A stretch of DNA of 64,000 nt from Candidatus Altimarinota bacterium (GTDB lineage Bacteria; Patescibacteriota; Gracilibacteria; BD1-5; UBA6164). How positions within the stretch are numbered: the first letter of the stretch is position 1; each line of letters starts with the position of its first letter. Below are positions 11,601 through 22,322 of this stretch, one piece after another. The notes below the pieces were generated by a model. The model was not told where the DNA came from. It did not search any database and saw only the letters and a program-made list of their open reading frames with translations. Both the position numbers and the translations under genes were made by a program. The stretch is taken from positions 1 through 64,000 of the forward strand of contig CALREY010000004.1 of the NCBI GenBank assembly GCA_943356435.1, written 5' to 3'.

Positions 11601-12758
11601 ATCTGAACAAATTTCTGATGACTAAATACTTGAAAAGAAATAAATGAAATAAATAAATATTGATATATCAGGGAAAAATGATGAGATTGTAATGTAGTAT
11701 TTTGAGAAGATATAACTGAATGTGTTGAATACAGATGATTTAGTATAGATAAATTTGAATCACTTGAAAGATTAATCCTTTCACTATTCAATCTAAATAT
11801 GGCTAAACAAATAGTAGAAAAACATTTTTGAAATAGATTTGATTCATTTTGATTATATAGAAATTATGAAGAATTTGAGAAAAAATTTAGCGAAAAAGTA
11901 GAAAATAAAAAAGATCTAAAAATAGCTTATTTATACTTAAAATTAGATAGTAATATCTATAGTTTGATAGAAAATCATAATAACAATTTCTATACTAATG
12001 AAGCTATAGATTTGGATAATTCAGAAGAGTTAATGGAATTAATCTATTTTTCTAAATCTAATTGAGTAATATTTAACATATTTAAAATAATAGATATAGA
12101 TTTGAATTATTTTAAAAATTTATCAGATATAAATAATGAAAAAGATTTTTTTAATAAACTAGAATCTGATAAAAAAAATATTTCATTATTAACTCCTAGA
12201 CAAAGAGAAATACTCTATCTAAACTATAAATCTAGACTGAAAAATATTTTTGTATGAATAAAAGAAAAAAATCCAGATATATATAATAATCTAGATAAAT
12301 ATCTATGAGAAAATAGTGATGAACTAATAAGAAAGATAACAAATAAAAAAAGATTTGATAGTGTATTTGCTGAAAAACCAGATAAAAATGATGTATGGAG
12401 ATTTATGTGAAAAGAGGATTATATTAGATTTACATGATTTGATGCTTATAAATTTTTGAATTCTGAAATAGACCAGGATTTCGTAAATAAGTTTACCAGA
12501 ATAAATAATCTGTTTATCAAAAAAGATTCAATAAATGCACTAGCTATGTTTGATACTACAAGAGAGCATGATTGAGAATTAATCCAAGATAGTTTATCTG
12601 CTCAAACAAGTATATTTGAAAAAACAGATTTATGATTAGCTCAAAGAAATGGTTATTATGTGATACAATGAGCAAGTGAAAAAATGATAAGTATAGCATT
12701 ACAAAAATATGTACTACAATTCAATATAGATGTATTAGAAATAATTAATGAGAAATAA
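8643..12758 (+). CDS. giant helical-repeat protein with possible amidoligase-like C-terminal region
   Basis: 1371 residues, unrecognised as a whole. No signal peptide or membrane segment is seen, so it is likely cytosolic. Residues about 75-570 hold a dozen degenerate helical repeats of about 40 residues with a pattern like IIPxxIKSGxI-D-NxTFxxxL; the Gly of the turn is usually UGA. Residues about 870-970 contain IGLEYEV, HEIATEPTDNP and SRGLHITCGGEYG. This Glu-rich, HITCGG pattern recalls the glutamine-synthetase-like fold of amidoligases and glutamate-cysteine ligases, but that is a weak resemblance judged by eye. A possible job is scaffolded ligation or modification of a peptide or protein. 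It is a single-gene unit with its own promoter and terminator. Confidence 0.8.
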
Positions 12759-12760
12759 AA

Positions 12761-12798
12761 AATCCAAAAAATATAAATATTTTTTGGATTTTTTTTAA
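12761..12798. terminator. convergent terminator
   Basis: AATCCAAAAAATAT pairs with ATATTTTTTGGATT, followed by T residues, between the convergent giant gene and cysS. Confidence 0.8.
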
Positions 12799-14348
12799 AT
12801 TTTTTCCACATAACTTCCATCTCTAGAATCAACTATCTTGTATCCTGCTTCTAATAATTCATCTCTCAATTTATCTGCTAATGCAAAGTCTTTATTCTTT
12901 TTTGCAGTATTTCTTGCTTCAAATAATTCATTTATTTCACTTGGTATTTCTTCATTTACAACAACATCAAAATCAACAATAGCTAATACTTGATTGAATG
13001 TTCTAAGCATATCTAGTAAACTAGATAATTCTCAGATAGAAAATAATTTTTCTCTAATAGCTGTATTAGCAAATTTCAAAAAATTATGGAATACTACTAA
13101 TGCTTCAGGTATATTGAAATCATCTTCTAAATAATACATATATTCATGAATATAATCTTGCATAGTTTCTCTGAAATCTCTAGAAACCATGGCATTATTA
13201 TCTGATTTTTCTATTTCTCTATTTATGTTTTTTACTAGTTCATCTACTGAATTTATTACACTTATATTTGAGTCTATTTTATCAAATGTAAAATTTACTT
13301 CACTATTATATTTAGCATTCATAAATGATAATCTAATAGCTCTATATAATACACTTGAAGTTACTTGTCCCCCTCCTTTATTTAAGGGAGGGGTTAGGGG
13401 TGGGTTAAGGTATTTTTCTTCTAAGTCTTTGATTCTATAAAAATTATTTGATGATTTTGCCATTTTTTTACCATCTACCATCAAATGCCCACTATGTAAC
13501 CAATATCTAGAGAATTCTTTTCTAGTACATGCTTCTGTTTGTGCTATTTCATTTTGATGATGAGGAAAAATCAAATCAACTCCTCACATATGAATATCTA
13601 TCTGTGCTCAGAAATATTTCATATTACATGCACTACATTCTATATGCCAACCTGGTCTTCATTTCAATACTACTTTTTCTTTTTTTGGGAGACTTTCTAC
13701 TTGTCCCCCCTCCTTAGTAAGGAGGGGGCTAGGGGGTGGTGTTATCGTAAACTCTTCATTCCAAAATACTTCTCCATCAGATTCTTTCCAAGCTTTCCAT
13801 AGTACGAAATCACTCACATTTTCTTTATCATATTCATCACTATCTACTCTAGCTCAATGTTTCAAACAACACATATCTAGATTTGCTAATTTACCATATT
13901 TTTTAAATGATTTAACATCAAAATAAATACTTCAATCATCACCTAAATAAGCATTTTTTCTATTCAACATAGTTTGTATCATTCTAACCATTTCTGGTAT
14001 TAGAGTACTTATTGGTACTACATTATCAGCTGGAATAATATTTAATTTATCCAAATCACTCAAAAAAATATCAGTATATTTTCTAGTAAAAGTCTGCAAA
14101 TCTTCTCCTGCAACTTGTGAATCTCTAATAGTTTTATCATCTATATCTGTGATATTCATTACTGTTTTTACATTGTATCACAAAAATCTAAGTGTTCTCA
14201 CAACTATATCTTCAAATACAAATGTTCTCAAATTACCTATATGAGCATAATTATAAACTGTAGGTCCACAATAATACACTTTTACTTCTCTACTACTTAA
14301 TGGTTTAAAATCTTCTAATTTTCTAGTTTTGGTATTATATAATTGCAT
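12795..14348 (-). CDS. cysS: cysteinyl-tRNA synthetase with two in-frame element insertions
   Basis: 517 residues. It charges tRNA-Cys with cysteine in the cytosol. Visible are [13 protein letters not shown] (zinc Cys and HIGH motif), [20 protein letters not shown] and [10 protein letters not shown] (zinc ligands), KMAKS (the KMSKS loop) and a C-terminal anticodon domain with [18 protein letters not shown]. Two segments are foreign to the family. [15 protein letters not shown] lies just before the [10 protein letters not shown] motif, and [15 protein letters not shown] lies between LEEKYL and [11 protein letters not shown], shortly after KMAKS. Both are translated palindromic elements in frame, with the catalytic motifs intact, so the enzyme is probably active. 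Its start lies after the stop of the upstream ferredoxin-like gene (TAAG-ATG), so the two are co-transcribed. Confidence 0.95.
13366..13409. repeat. palindromic element in cysS (copy 1)
   Basis: CCCCCTCCTTTATTTAAGGG then AGGGGTTAGGGGTGGGTTAA. Read on the minus strand it gives [15 protein letters not shown] inside CysRS without breaking the frame. Confidence 0.95.
13701..13741. repeat. palindromic element in cysS (copy 2)
   Basis: CCCCCCTCCTTAGTAAGGAG then GGGGCTAGGGGGTGGT. On the minus strand it gives [15 protein letters not shown]. It nearly matches the intergenic copy at about 55861-55895. Confidence 0.95.
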
Positions 14349-14349
14349 C

Positions 14350-14589
14350 TTATTTCTTTTTCTTATTATGATTTAAAGCCAATTCTGAAGCCTTAGCAGG
14401 ATTCATATAATTTTTTATATCTTTTTCTATTACTATATTAGGTCCACTTTTACACTGTCACAAACACATACAGTCTTCTATTTCTATATTTTGAAGATTA
14501 AATTTAATTTTATCATTTATTAATCTTGTTGTGATATATTGACTAAATCTATCACTACATGTTTTTCACATACATACTTTTATTTTCAT
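14350..14589 (-). CDS. thioredoxin-like 2Fe-2S ferredoxin domain protein
   Basis: 79 residues. Cys pairs CMGKTC near the N-terminus and CMCLGQC near residue 45 match the C-x4-C / C-x3-C layout of the thioredoxin-fold 2Fe-2S ferredoxins related to NuoE. The Lys-rich tail ends one base before cysS starts. It could pass electrons or act as an Fe-S carrier; no redox partner is in the neighbourhood. Confidence 0.75.
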
Positions 14590-14638
14590 AGTTTTATTTT
14601 ATTTTTGTAATATATTATAAATAATATAATTATAAATG

Positions 14639-14674
14639 TAAAATAAGCAAAATTTAAATTTTGCTTATTTTTAA
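14639..14674. terminator. terminator between adhesin 2 and ferredoxin gene
   Basis: AAAATAAGCAAAATTT and AAATTTTGCTTATTTT form a perfect 16-bp stem, downstream of the adhesin stop codon on the minus strand. Confidence 0.75.
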
Positions 14675-14694
14675 GTTTAAATATATATTTAAAA

Positions 14695-17133
14695 TTATCT
14701 AATAAATAATGAATTGATATTAATAGTTACATTTCATGCTCAACAATGAGTTCAGACTCTAGCTACTGTTTTTGAAATATTAAATGTAGCATTTACTGTA
14801 GAATTAGTACTTAAAGTTCAAGTATTATATACATTATATTTTGCATTTCATATCAGTCAACTAGAGTAATAATTTCAAAATCAATTAGGACTTGATGCAC
14901 AATAACTAGTTAAATTAGTAGTTATTGGATAATAAATATTTCAATCTCATAATGTATTTCACAATGCAGAAAATGGTCAACAATTAGGAAGTGTAGCATT
15001 TGCTTTTAAAAAATAGTTTACATATGATTCAGTAGGATTATATAGATTATACATTGTTTGATTTAAACTCCATAAATTAACTCATCAAGCTGCTCAGCAA
15101 GTACTTGGACTACTATAACTATGTGTAACTAAATTTCAATTTCAATTATATGAATTATTAATTCAACTAGAATCTAATAGATTTCAGCTTGTTATAGAAC
15201 TTGTATCGATTCTCATCCATCAACCTCACTCAGTTTTCATATCACAATAAACTGGATATCAAATATTATTATTTAGAGGATCAATTACATAGTATCAACT
15301 ATTTAAGCATTGATTAGTTCAATTTCAGCAAGTTCATGATCATCTATTACTTCAATCATTATTAGTATTTGCTTGAAGATTGTATTCTTTGCATGATTGT
15401 AATTTGTCTCAATTAGTTTTCTTCCATCAATTAGTTATACTACCAGATCATGAAAAATATCAAGAAGTAATAGTTGTCTCATTTCATGGAAAAATATCAG
15501 ATGGAACTGTGAAATTTCAAGAATATCTTGCCATTCATTTAGTCAACCTAAGTTCATCAATATAATTATTACCATTTAATGTCCATGCTCAAGTATAATG
15601 TCAAATTTTGATAGTATTAGTAGCTCAAAAATTTGAAGTACTAGGTAAATATCCTGAGAATTGTCAATTAGTAGATATACGAATATTTCAATTAACTGCA
15701 TCCCTCTGTACTGCCATATGTAACCACTGCTTAGTTGGTATTACACTTATTGGCGAAGCATCTAATCAAGAATAAGAATTTCTAATTACATGTCTTAAAT
15801 TACTTGTAGAATTCCAGTTAGTAAATCCAACAGCAAATCAACCAGCTCATTCTGTTCCATTTCAATAAGATATTAATCAATTTTGATATCATTGAGTTGG
15901 TATAGCATCATGGTAAACCCAAAATTCTAATGTAAAAGGCTGATTTCACAATACAAAATCATTGCTTGTTAAAGAAATATATCCATTTGTTCAATTAGTT
16001 ATCAAACTAGAACCTCCAAATTTAGATTGTGCATTTGATAGTCTAGATACTCCATTATTAGTAAATTCATGTCATTTTTCATCTATATAACCTGTTGATC
16101 ATGCAGCTCAATCCATATGCATTAATAATACTACATCACTAATATGTTCATCTGCTGGAATTATAATACTAGTTGGAGTATTTGATATATTAGAACTTCA
16201 TGAATTAGTACTTGTAATTATATTTCATCATCATAAAACATTATTAGTAATAATTTTAGAAAAATTAATTACTTCAATACTAGGATTTTGTTCATTAATA
16301 TCTAATGATAATATATTTTTTATATCTCATTCGTTTTGTAATAAACTTCAACTATAAGAATCTTGTAATCATTTTAATAAAGTAATTCTTGAAGAATTAT
16401 TTTCACTATTTATCAATGATGTACAACTTCATGTATCAGAATATGCTATCAATTTATTAGGAGTAAAAGAAAATCATCAATCATATTTGAATTTACTTGT
16501 TTTAAATGAACTTGGCAAATTTTTATATCATTTATAAACAAAAGAGTTATTTGAAACTATTTGAGTTAAATCTGTAATACTTGTATCATTTGTAATTATA
16601 GTAGGAAGTGATAATACATTACATAATGTACCACTGAAACTTTTTGTCATTTTTCAATTATAATTTCAAGTTACATATGCTGTTGCAGATATTTCTCATG
16701 CTTGTACTTTTAAAAATGAATTATTATTCATTGAAATAGTATCTCACTCAATAATTCATCCTAATTGATACTCATATTTATTTGCTGTAACTGAATAAGT
16801 ATATTCTTTATTACTAATTGGATCTAAAGGAATTTTATCCAATTTAGATACATTTTTATAAACAGTTTCACCAAATGTTCACTGATTCCAAACTATAGAA
16901 CCACTATAAGTAATATCTACTCAATTTGTTGGGACTGGATATTTTCAAGCATCTATTTGAAACAATTCTAAACTAGATTTAATACTTGATATATCAGATA
17001 TTCTAGAACTATCTCTTGCATTTTCACTATATCATTGTAATGAAATAAATGCTATAAATGATAGTATTGTAAGTATAGTTATTACAATAATTAATTCTAC
17101 AAGTGTGAAGGCTTTTGTTTTTTGTATCTTCAT
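14695..17133 (-). CDS. prepilin-type surface protein with LamG-like and fibrinogen-like domains
   Basis: 812 residues. It begins MKIQKTKAFTLVELIIVITI, a prepilin signal and N-terminal helix, and shares its first ~270 residues with the 1436-residue adhesin (YSGSIVWNQGTFGETV, LDKIPLDP, GGIIEGD, LPSSFKTSKFKYDGG). After residue ~340 comes a concanavalin/LamG-like module (VVLLMHMDG, FTLEFWVYHDA, KQWLHMAVQRD). A fibrinogen-like YCDMKTEGGGW module follows near residue 620. It probably uses the pilin machinery to reach the surface and binds glycans or proteins there; binding is inferred from domain type. It lacks the InlB repeats and the palindromic insertion of its paralog. Confidence 0.85.
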
Positions 17134-17263
17134 AAATTTAATTTTGAATTAATAAATTTTAAAATTATTATATTTATATATTTTAATATTAAAAATTAAA
17201 ATTTAACTTTATATTTTTTTTATTATGAATAAAATAAGATAAATATTCTTTAATAAAAATAAA

Positions 17264-18361
17264 ATGTTTAAAAAATTACTAATTTTTACATTGTTTTTCT
17301 TTTTGTTTGAGCAAAATACATTTGCAAACAACTTCATAGAAAAAACAATTGATTGATACAAGTTTAGAGTTATTAAATACGATACTCAATCTCTTGATTA
17401 TATATTCAAAATCTGAATAAATCAAGACTATGCTGCTACTGATTTGAGAGAATTAATGGAAGCAAACAACTGAGTATCTGCTGTGAACTGAGTTTTTTTC
17501 TGTCCTGATAGTTATGCTGAATGTGGATGAAAAAATTTCACCAAAAATGAGAGATATGTAGAGTGAACAAAAATCTGACCAGAAGCAAGTACTTGAAATA
17601 GAGTAGTATTTGCAGTAGATAAAGAAGATAAAGCCTTTTTATTCCAAACAGATAAAATAAATAGACTTGATGAAGATAAAATACATTATGGATTTGCTAA
17701 CTTCCCACTTTTATTACAAGACTGAGTAAGTAAGTTTCAAGAATACGTTGATTTGTGACTAGTAGATAATAAAATGAAAGCAAAAATTCAAAGAAATTTC
17801 ATTTGTAGTGATAGATATAGTAGAAATATATTTACCTGATATGTAAGTGCTATAGAACTAGAAAAATTACCTGACTTACTTTTGAAATTTTGATGTGTAA
17901 ATGCATTAAACCTGGATGCAGGATGATCTAGTGCATTAATATATAATGCAAGATATCTAATATGACCAGCAAGAGATATAATGGATTGAGTAATAATAGA
18001 AAGAAAATGACTAGATACAGCAAAAATAAGAGAAAATGCTGTTAAAATAAAAGATTATCTAAATAAAAAAATAATAGATAAAACAATAGAAGAAAAAGTA
18101 TTATATCTAGATAATATGATGAGTTGATTAAGTAAAATCAGAACAAATATATATGAAAAAAATAGTCATGATATATATGAAAACTGAGTAGTAGTAGGTT
18201 ATGAAATAAATGTAAAAGACTTAAAAAAAGTACAAACTACTTATCTAATAAATTATTTAAATAAATTACTAAGTGAATTGAAAACTCAAAGTATAGCTGA
18301 TGATAAAAAAAGAGTAGAAGAAGAAAATAACAGAAAAAATATAGAAGAATTATTATTTTAA
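17264..18361 (+). CDS. secreted phosphodiester glycosidase domain protein
   Basis: 365 residues. A hydrophobic signal peptide (about residues 1-21) is followed by a NAGPA-type phosphodiester glycosidase domain (PF09992 family). VSAVNGVFFCP and the hallmark NLDAGGSSALIYN (about residues 220-235) are visible. In this family the NLDGGGSS-type loop lies at the active site, and members cleave sugar phosphodiester or related bonds outside the cytoplasm. A lysine- and glutamate-rich helical tail of about 90 residues extends past the domain. Substrate is unknown. Glycines in the core are mostly UGA, so it is a native gene. Confidence 0.8.
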
Positions 18362-18367
18362 AATAAC

Positions 18368-18395
18368 TTTACATTTAAAATAATTATCTTATAAT
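18368..18395 (+). promoter_or_regulatory. promoter of the UGA-free gene pair
   Basis: TTTACA (18368-18373), a 16-base spacer and TATAAT (18390-18395) lie about 90 bases before the first start codon. Confidence 0.5.
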
Positions 18396-18486
18396 ATCGA
18401 AACTTAAAATTATCAAACATTTTAAATAAAAATAATAGTGTATGAAATTTTATTAAACCAATTTTGTTAATATTTTGGAGTTCGTT

Positions 18487-18630
18487 ATGTTAAAAATAAT
18501 TAAAAAAAATGAAAATGCTTTTTTTGTTTTAGGTTTTGCATTTCTTATTTTTATAGGTTACCTAGTTTGGGATGCTAGACCAGATGAATTAAAGAACCCT
18601 TCTGAACAAGTTACTAAAAACAGTATTTAA
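18487..18630 (+). CDS. small single-pass membrane protein (47 aa)
   Basis: MLKIIKKNENAFF begins a basic N-terminus. A transmembrane helix (about residues 12-28, FFVLGFAFLIFIGYLVW) and a short polar tail follow. GGAG lies 9 bases before the ATG, a Shine-Dalgarno that native genes here lack, and both glycines are GGT. It is the first gene of a two-gene unit with the following gene. Family unknown. Confidence 0.6.
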   Translation: MLKIIKKNENAFFVLGFAFLIFIGYLVWDARPDELKNPSEQVTKNSI

Positions 18631-18644
18631 AAGGTAAGGTTTAT

Positions 18645-18935
18645 ATGGTAGAATTTAATGTTATTCCAGTAAAAGAATCTGATTTCAAAAAAGGCTCTAT
18701 GGAAATAGATAGCGATTTTGAAATATTGAAATTAAGTAATGATTTCAATGGTTATCCTGAGATTTTGGTGAAAAAAAATGATTTTCCAAGTGGAAAAAAA
18801 ATAATTTATTTTCACCCAATGAACAAAAAAATTGAAAATTTAGTTGGTACATTCATCGGCGACATATTCAAATTTGGTAGCCATGAAAGATTTGTAGTTT
18901 ATATGATTGTTGAATTCTTACAATCTAAAGAATAA
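18645..18935 (+). CDS. uncharacterised 96-aa protein, likely imported
   Basis: A soluble alpha/beta-looking small protein starting MVEFNVIPVKESDFKK, of no family I recognise. AAGGTAAGG precedes the start as a strong Shine-Dalgarno. All its glycines are GGN and none is UGA. It lies 14 bases after the 47-residue gene and ends with a textbook terminator, so the pair forms a compact cassette of non-native style. Confidence 0.7.
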   Translation: MVEFNVIPVKESDFKKGSMEIDSDFEILKLSNDFNGYPEILVKKNDFPSGKKIIYFHPMNKKIENLVGTFIGDIFKFGSHERFVVYMIVEFLQSKE

Positions 18936-18957
18936 TCACTTATTCTACGTAAAAACA

Positions 18958-18990
18958 GCCTCTTATTAATATTAAGAGGCAATTTTTTTT
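18958..18990 (+). terminator. Rho-independent terminator of the UGA-free pair
   Basis: GCCTCTTA and TAAGAGGC form the stem around TTAATAT; eight T residues follow. Confidence 0.9.
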
Positions 18991-19041
18991 GGGGTTAATT
19001 CTTACAGAAAGCTAAAGCATTCTGTTGATAGCTAGAAAATT

Positions 19042-19728
19042 TTATTTTTTCTTTTTTATATTTTTAATAAAAGTATAGAAAAATAGAACATATAAACTAA
19101 AAATTAATAACTGAAGTATTATTCATATTCATATATAAGTTTCTCACTTTCATTGTATAAATTTATCTATCAAGAATGCTCATGATACATAATTCATAAA
19201 TCAAAATCATGTTCATACTGACGACTTTTGTATTTCAATATTTTTACCTATTTTGTCTAATAACTCTCTTTCATCCATTACATTATTTGGTCTATAATTT
19301 CAACATCACCATAGTTTTTTTCACCAATTTTTTATAGTTCATTGATTGTCTCGAATATCAAGTTTTCCATTTACAGATACAATCTTCCCTATCTCATATA
19401 CTGCAAAATAATCTTCATAATCTCAATTATTATAATCAGCAATTGCGATTATATTATCTCATGGAAAATAATTATTCATCATAAATATTGCTTGATTATC
19501 ATCACTATGCAAATAATAGTATTTTCAAATTTTTGTATAATTTCAAGCTAATGGCTTAGTAATATCTTTTAGTTTTATAAACTGTTGAGTGCTTCAATCA
19601 GGATGTTTTTTATATTCTACACCTTCATAAATTCAGGTTACTAGATTTGATGGTGAGTGTGGCATACAAGCAAAACTAGTAGGAATTTGAAATAATAGGA
19701 GCAAAATAATTAGTAGAAGTTTTTTCAT
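19042..19728 (-). CDS. secreted or lipid-anchored protein with C-terminal membrane helix
   Basis: 228 residues, family not recognised. The N-terminus MKKLLLIILLLLFQIPTSFAC is a signal peptide; the Cys after SFA could be a lipid anchor, but the lipobox is imperfect. A globular domain of about 160 residues with KLWGCGNYRP follows. A hydrophobic helix (IGIIL through YVLFFYTFI) and a KNIKKKK tail close the protein, so the domain faces outward and the tail inward. Eight or more UGA glycines mark it as native. It has no operon partner. Confidence 0.7.
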
Positions 19729-19911
19729 GAATAAATGCTGTTAATATAGTAGAAGTTATTTTTTTTAAAATATTATAAATTGTATATCTATAATACTCAT
19801 AGTATAAATCAAAGTATTATTTAATCAAAATTTTTTTGATTTACAAAAGTAGAAAATTTTTGGGGGTTTTAAATAGTACTTGTTCTTTTTACAAAAAAGT
19901 CTAAAAAAAAT

Positions 19912-19938
19912 TTGATTATATTTTTTTTTCTATATAAT
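19912..19938 (+). promoter_or_regulatory. tRNA-Phe promoter
   Basis: TTGATT (19912-19917) and TATAAT (19933-19938) are separated by 15 bases and end 18 bases before the tRNA. Confidence 0.55.
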
Positions 19939-19956
19939 GCATAAGCACTAAGCGAT

Positions 19957-20031
19957 GCCGGGGTAGCTCAGGGGTAGAGCAGGGCCCTGAAAAGGCCTGT
20001 GTCGGTGGTTCAAATCCGCCCTTCGGCACCA
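19957..20031 (+). tRNA. tRNA-Phe (GAA), CCA encoded
   Basis: A full cloverleaf. Acceptor GCCGGGG pairs with CTTCGGC (two G-T pairs). The D stem is GCTC/GAGC. The anticodon stem GGGCC/GGCCT has loop CTGAAAA giving anticodon GAA, and the T arm is GGTGG-TTCAAAT-CCGCC. Discriminator A and CCA are encoded. It is much richer in GC than its surroundings, as expected for a tRNA. Confidence 0.95.
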
Positions 20032-20042
20032 TTTTTGAAAAT

Positions 20043-20075
20043 AAAAAAAGAGTAAACTATGTTTACTCTTTTTTG
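20043..20075. terminator. terminator after tRNA-Phe
   Basis: AAAAGAGTAAAC and GTTTACTCTTTT with loop TAT and a T run. It also serves the convergent toxin gene. Confidence 0.85.
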
Positions 20076-20084
20076 TGTATGAAA

Positions 20085-20342
20085 TTATTTGTAAATATCT
20101 CACCTATATCCAACATCTAATACATGAAATGTAATATCGTCTACTTTCTGTAATATTAACCTAATATTTCAAATCCTTATTCTATGTGTTGCAGGCTTCA
20201 TATCATAAAGTGACTTTATATTATTACTATTATCTAAATTATTTTTTAAATATTTTAATTTATTAACAATCCTTTCTCTATCTAAATTACTAAGTTTTAA
20301 AAACTCTTTTTCTCAAGTTTTTGTAAATATAAAATTGTACAT
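20085..20342 (-). CDS. RelE/ParE-type toxin
   Basis: 85 residues. The pattern EKEFLKLSNLDRERIVNKL, the central TH-RIRIGNIRLIL strand and the terminal VGYRGDIYK match the RelE/ParE superfamily (compare VGHRGDVY in RelE). RelE members cleave mRNA at the ribosome and ParE members poison gyrase; the sequence alone does not decide between them. It lies 5 bases after the antitoxin gene in the usual antitoxin-toxin order. Confidence 0.85.
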
Positions 20343-20347
20343 AAAAT

Positions 20348-20599
20348 TTAAATTACTAAACTAGATAAACCACTATTAGATGATTCGTTATATTTTTCAA
20401 TAAGTTTTTCAGAATTTTGTTTCATTTCTAAATCTTCTATCAAATCATCCAAAATTCACTTTTCCATTATAAGCTTATATAAGTCTTTTCAGATTATCAT
20501 TCATATATCAGTATTATTATTCAATACTGTTGCATAAGTACAATCTTGAAATATTTTACTTCATTTTCTTGCTATTTCTGTAGTTGTAGTAAATTGCAT
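20348..20599 (-). CDS. Phd/RelB-like antitoxin
   Basis: 83 residues, MQFTTTTEIARKGSKIF, then a Phd/YefM-like YATVLNNNTDIGMIIGKDLY segment and a charged tail that would wrap the toxin. It precedes the toxin gene by 5 bases. It likely binds the operon promoter and represses it, as in this family. Confidence 0.75.
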
Positions 20600-20665
20600 A
20601 AATTTAAAATTAAATAATATTTGTATAATTATATAATAATTATTGTATTTTGTCAAAATATTTTT

Positions 20666-22261
20666 TTACTTCACCTTCGATATCATTGCTAGTGCTGTTT
20701 TTTCTGTTTCTACTATTATATTTTCTACATTTAGTTTTTTCAACATTTCCTCTTCATCATAATTATTTACTTTTACAACTATATTTCAATTAATATTTAG
20801 TTTTTTTATTACATCAGTTATCATAAAAAGTCTATCACTCTTACCTACTGATATTAGAACAGTTTTAGCATCTTCTATATTTACATGTTTTAGTGTATTA
20901 GCTTGAAAGGCATTTCAATATATAATTGGTTTACCATCTCTTTTTCATTGTTTATATGCTTTTATATAACTTTCTAGTATTATATATTCTATATGTTTTT
21001 TATCCAATAATGCTGATAATATTTTTCACAATCTACCATATCATATTAGTACTACATGATTTTTATATTTTTCTCATAGCATATGTCCATCTTCTTTTCT
21101 ATATTTGTATCACAATACAAAATCAGTTATTTCCCCTATATGATTTAATATAATTGGTGTAATAATCATAGAAATAATTATAACTAAAACTAGTATCTGA
21201 GAAATTCAAGTGTCTATCAATTTATTAGCGCTAGCAAGCTGAAAAATAACTATACCAAATTCTCAAAACTGGAATAAAGAAAGTGCAGTTTTGAATGATG
21301 TCCTCTTATTGTTAAATTTAATCATAGCTAAATATATAACTATAGTTTTTAAAAACAATAATAACAAAAGTAATCCAAAAATAGCTCACAGATTTTCATA
21401 AATAATATTGATATCTAATTGCATTCAAACAGTTACAAAAAAGAATCACAATAATAAATCTCTAAATGGTATCAAATCAGCTTCTACTTGGTGTTTATAA
21501 TGAGTTTCTGCAATTAATACTCAAGCAATTAAAGCTCAAAGTGAATAAGAAAATCATAAGTAATGAGCAAATATAGCTGCTCAAATAACTATAAATAGTA
21601 TAGATCATATAAATATTTCATTTGATTTTGTTTCAGAAACTTTGTCCAAAAAATAATCAAGTAGATAAAATCCAGTTAACCATAATACAAATATAAGTAA
21701 AAATGCACTTACAAAAGTCTTACTTAACAATAATCATATATTTGCATCTGTGTTTGTAAATATATTTATCAATATCAATATCGGTATTACCATCAAATCT
21801 TGAAATAATAATATTCATAGAGTATTATTTCAATAATTTTTATTTATTGCTCAGTTTTCATTTAATATTTTTAATACTACTGCTGTTGAAGATAAACTAA
21901 GTCATAGTGAAATCAATATTGATTGAACAGTGTTTAGTGAAAAGAAAAATATAGATAATAAATAAAATACTATAAATGTAGCTAAAACTTGCAATCATCA
22001 TAGTAAAAACACACTTTTTCTCATCGCAATAAAATTTTTTATTGAAAATTCTATACCAATAGTAAACATCAAAAACACAATTCAAAATTCTGATATGGTT
22101 TTCAAATAACCATTATCAGTTAATTCATTTAATCAAAATATATAAGCAATAATTGTTCAAGTCATAATATAACCAATTATAGTAGGCATATTAAACTTAT
22201 TCAGTATTATATTTAATACTGTAGCTATAAATAAAGTGGATACTATTATTTCTAGAATCAT
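20666..22261 (-). CDS. Kef-type CPA2 cation:proton antiporter with TrkA-N domain
   Basis: 531 residues. About a dozen transmembrane helices (residues 1-380) make up the Na+/H+ exchanger domain, with GIEFSIKNF and LSLSSTAVVLKIL motifs. A cytosolic Rossmann domain of the TrkA-N type starts near HVVLIGYGRLGKILSALL (GxGxxG; most of its glycines are UGA) and binds NAD(H). This matches KefB/KefC-like K+ efflux systems. Together with the nearby K+ channel it suggests active control of potassium. It stands alone upstream of the toxin-antitoxin pair. Confidence 0.9.
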
Positions 22262-22294
22262 AATTTTTAGTTAGAAAATATAGTAAAGACAATA

Positions 22295-22322
22295 ATAGAA
22301 ACAACAAAAGTTGTTTCTATTT
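22295..22322 (-). terminator. terminator overlapping the PBP stop codon
   Basis: ATAGAAACAAC and GTTGTTTCTAT with loop AAAA. The TAG stop of the PBP gene lies within the stem. Confidence 0.65.

Noticed and set aside
12795-14348. cysS looks like a pseudogene broken into three ORFs
   Set aside because: The breaks are UGA codons, which are glycine here; the reading frame is continuous and all motifs are present.
20641-22261. UGA as tryptophan (Mycoplasma-type code)
   Set aside because: UGA occurs at conserved glycines and TGG is used for Trp in the same genes.
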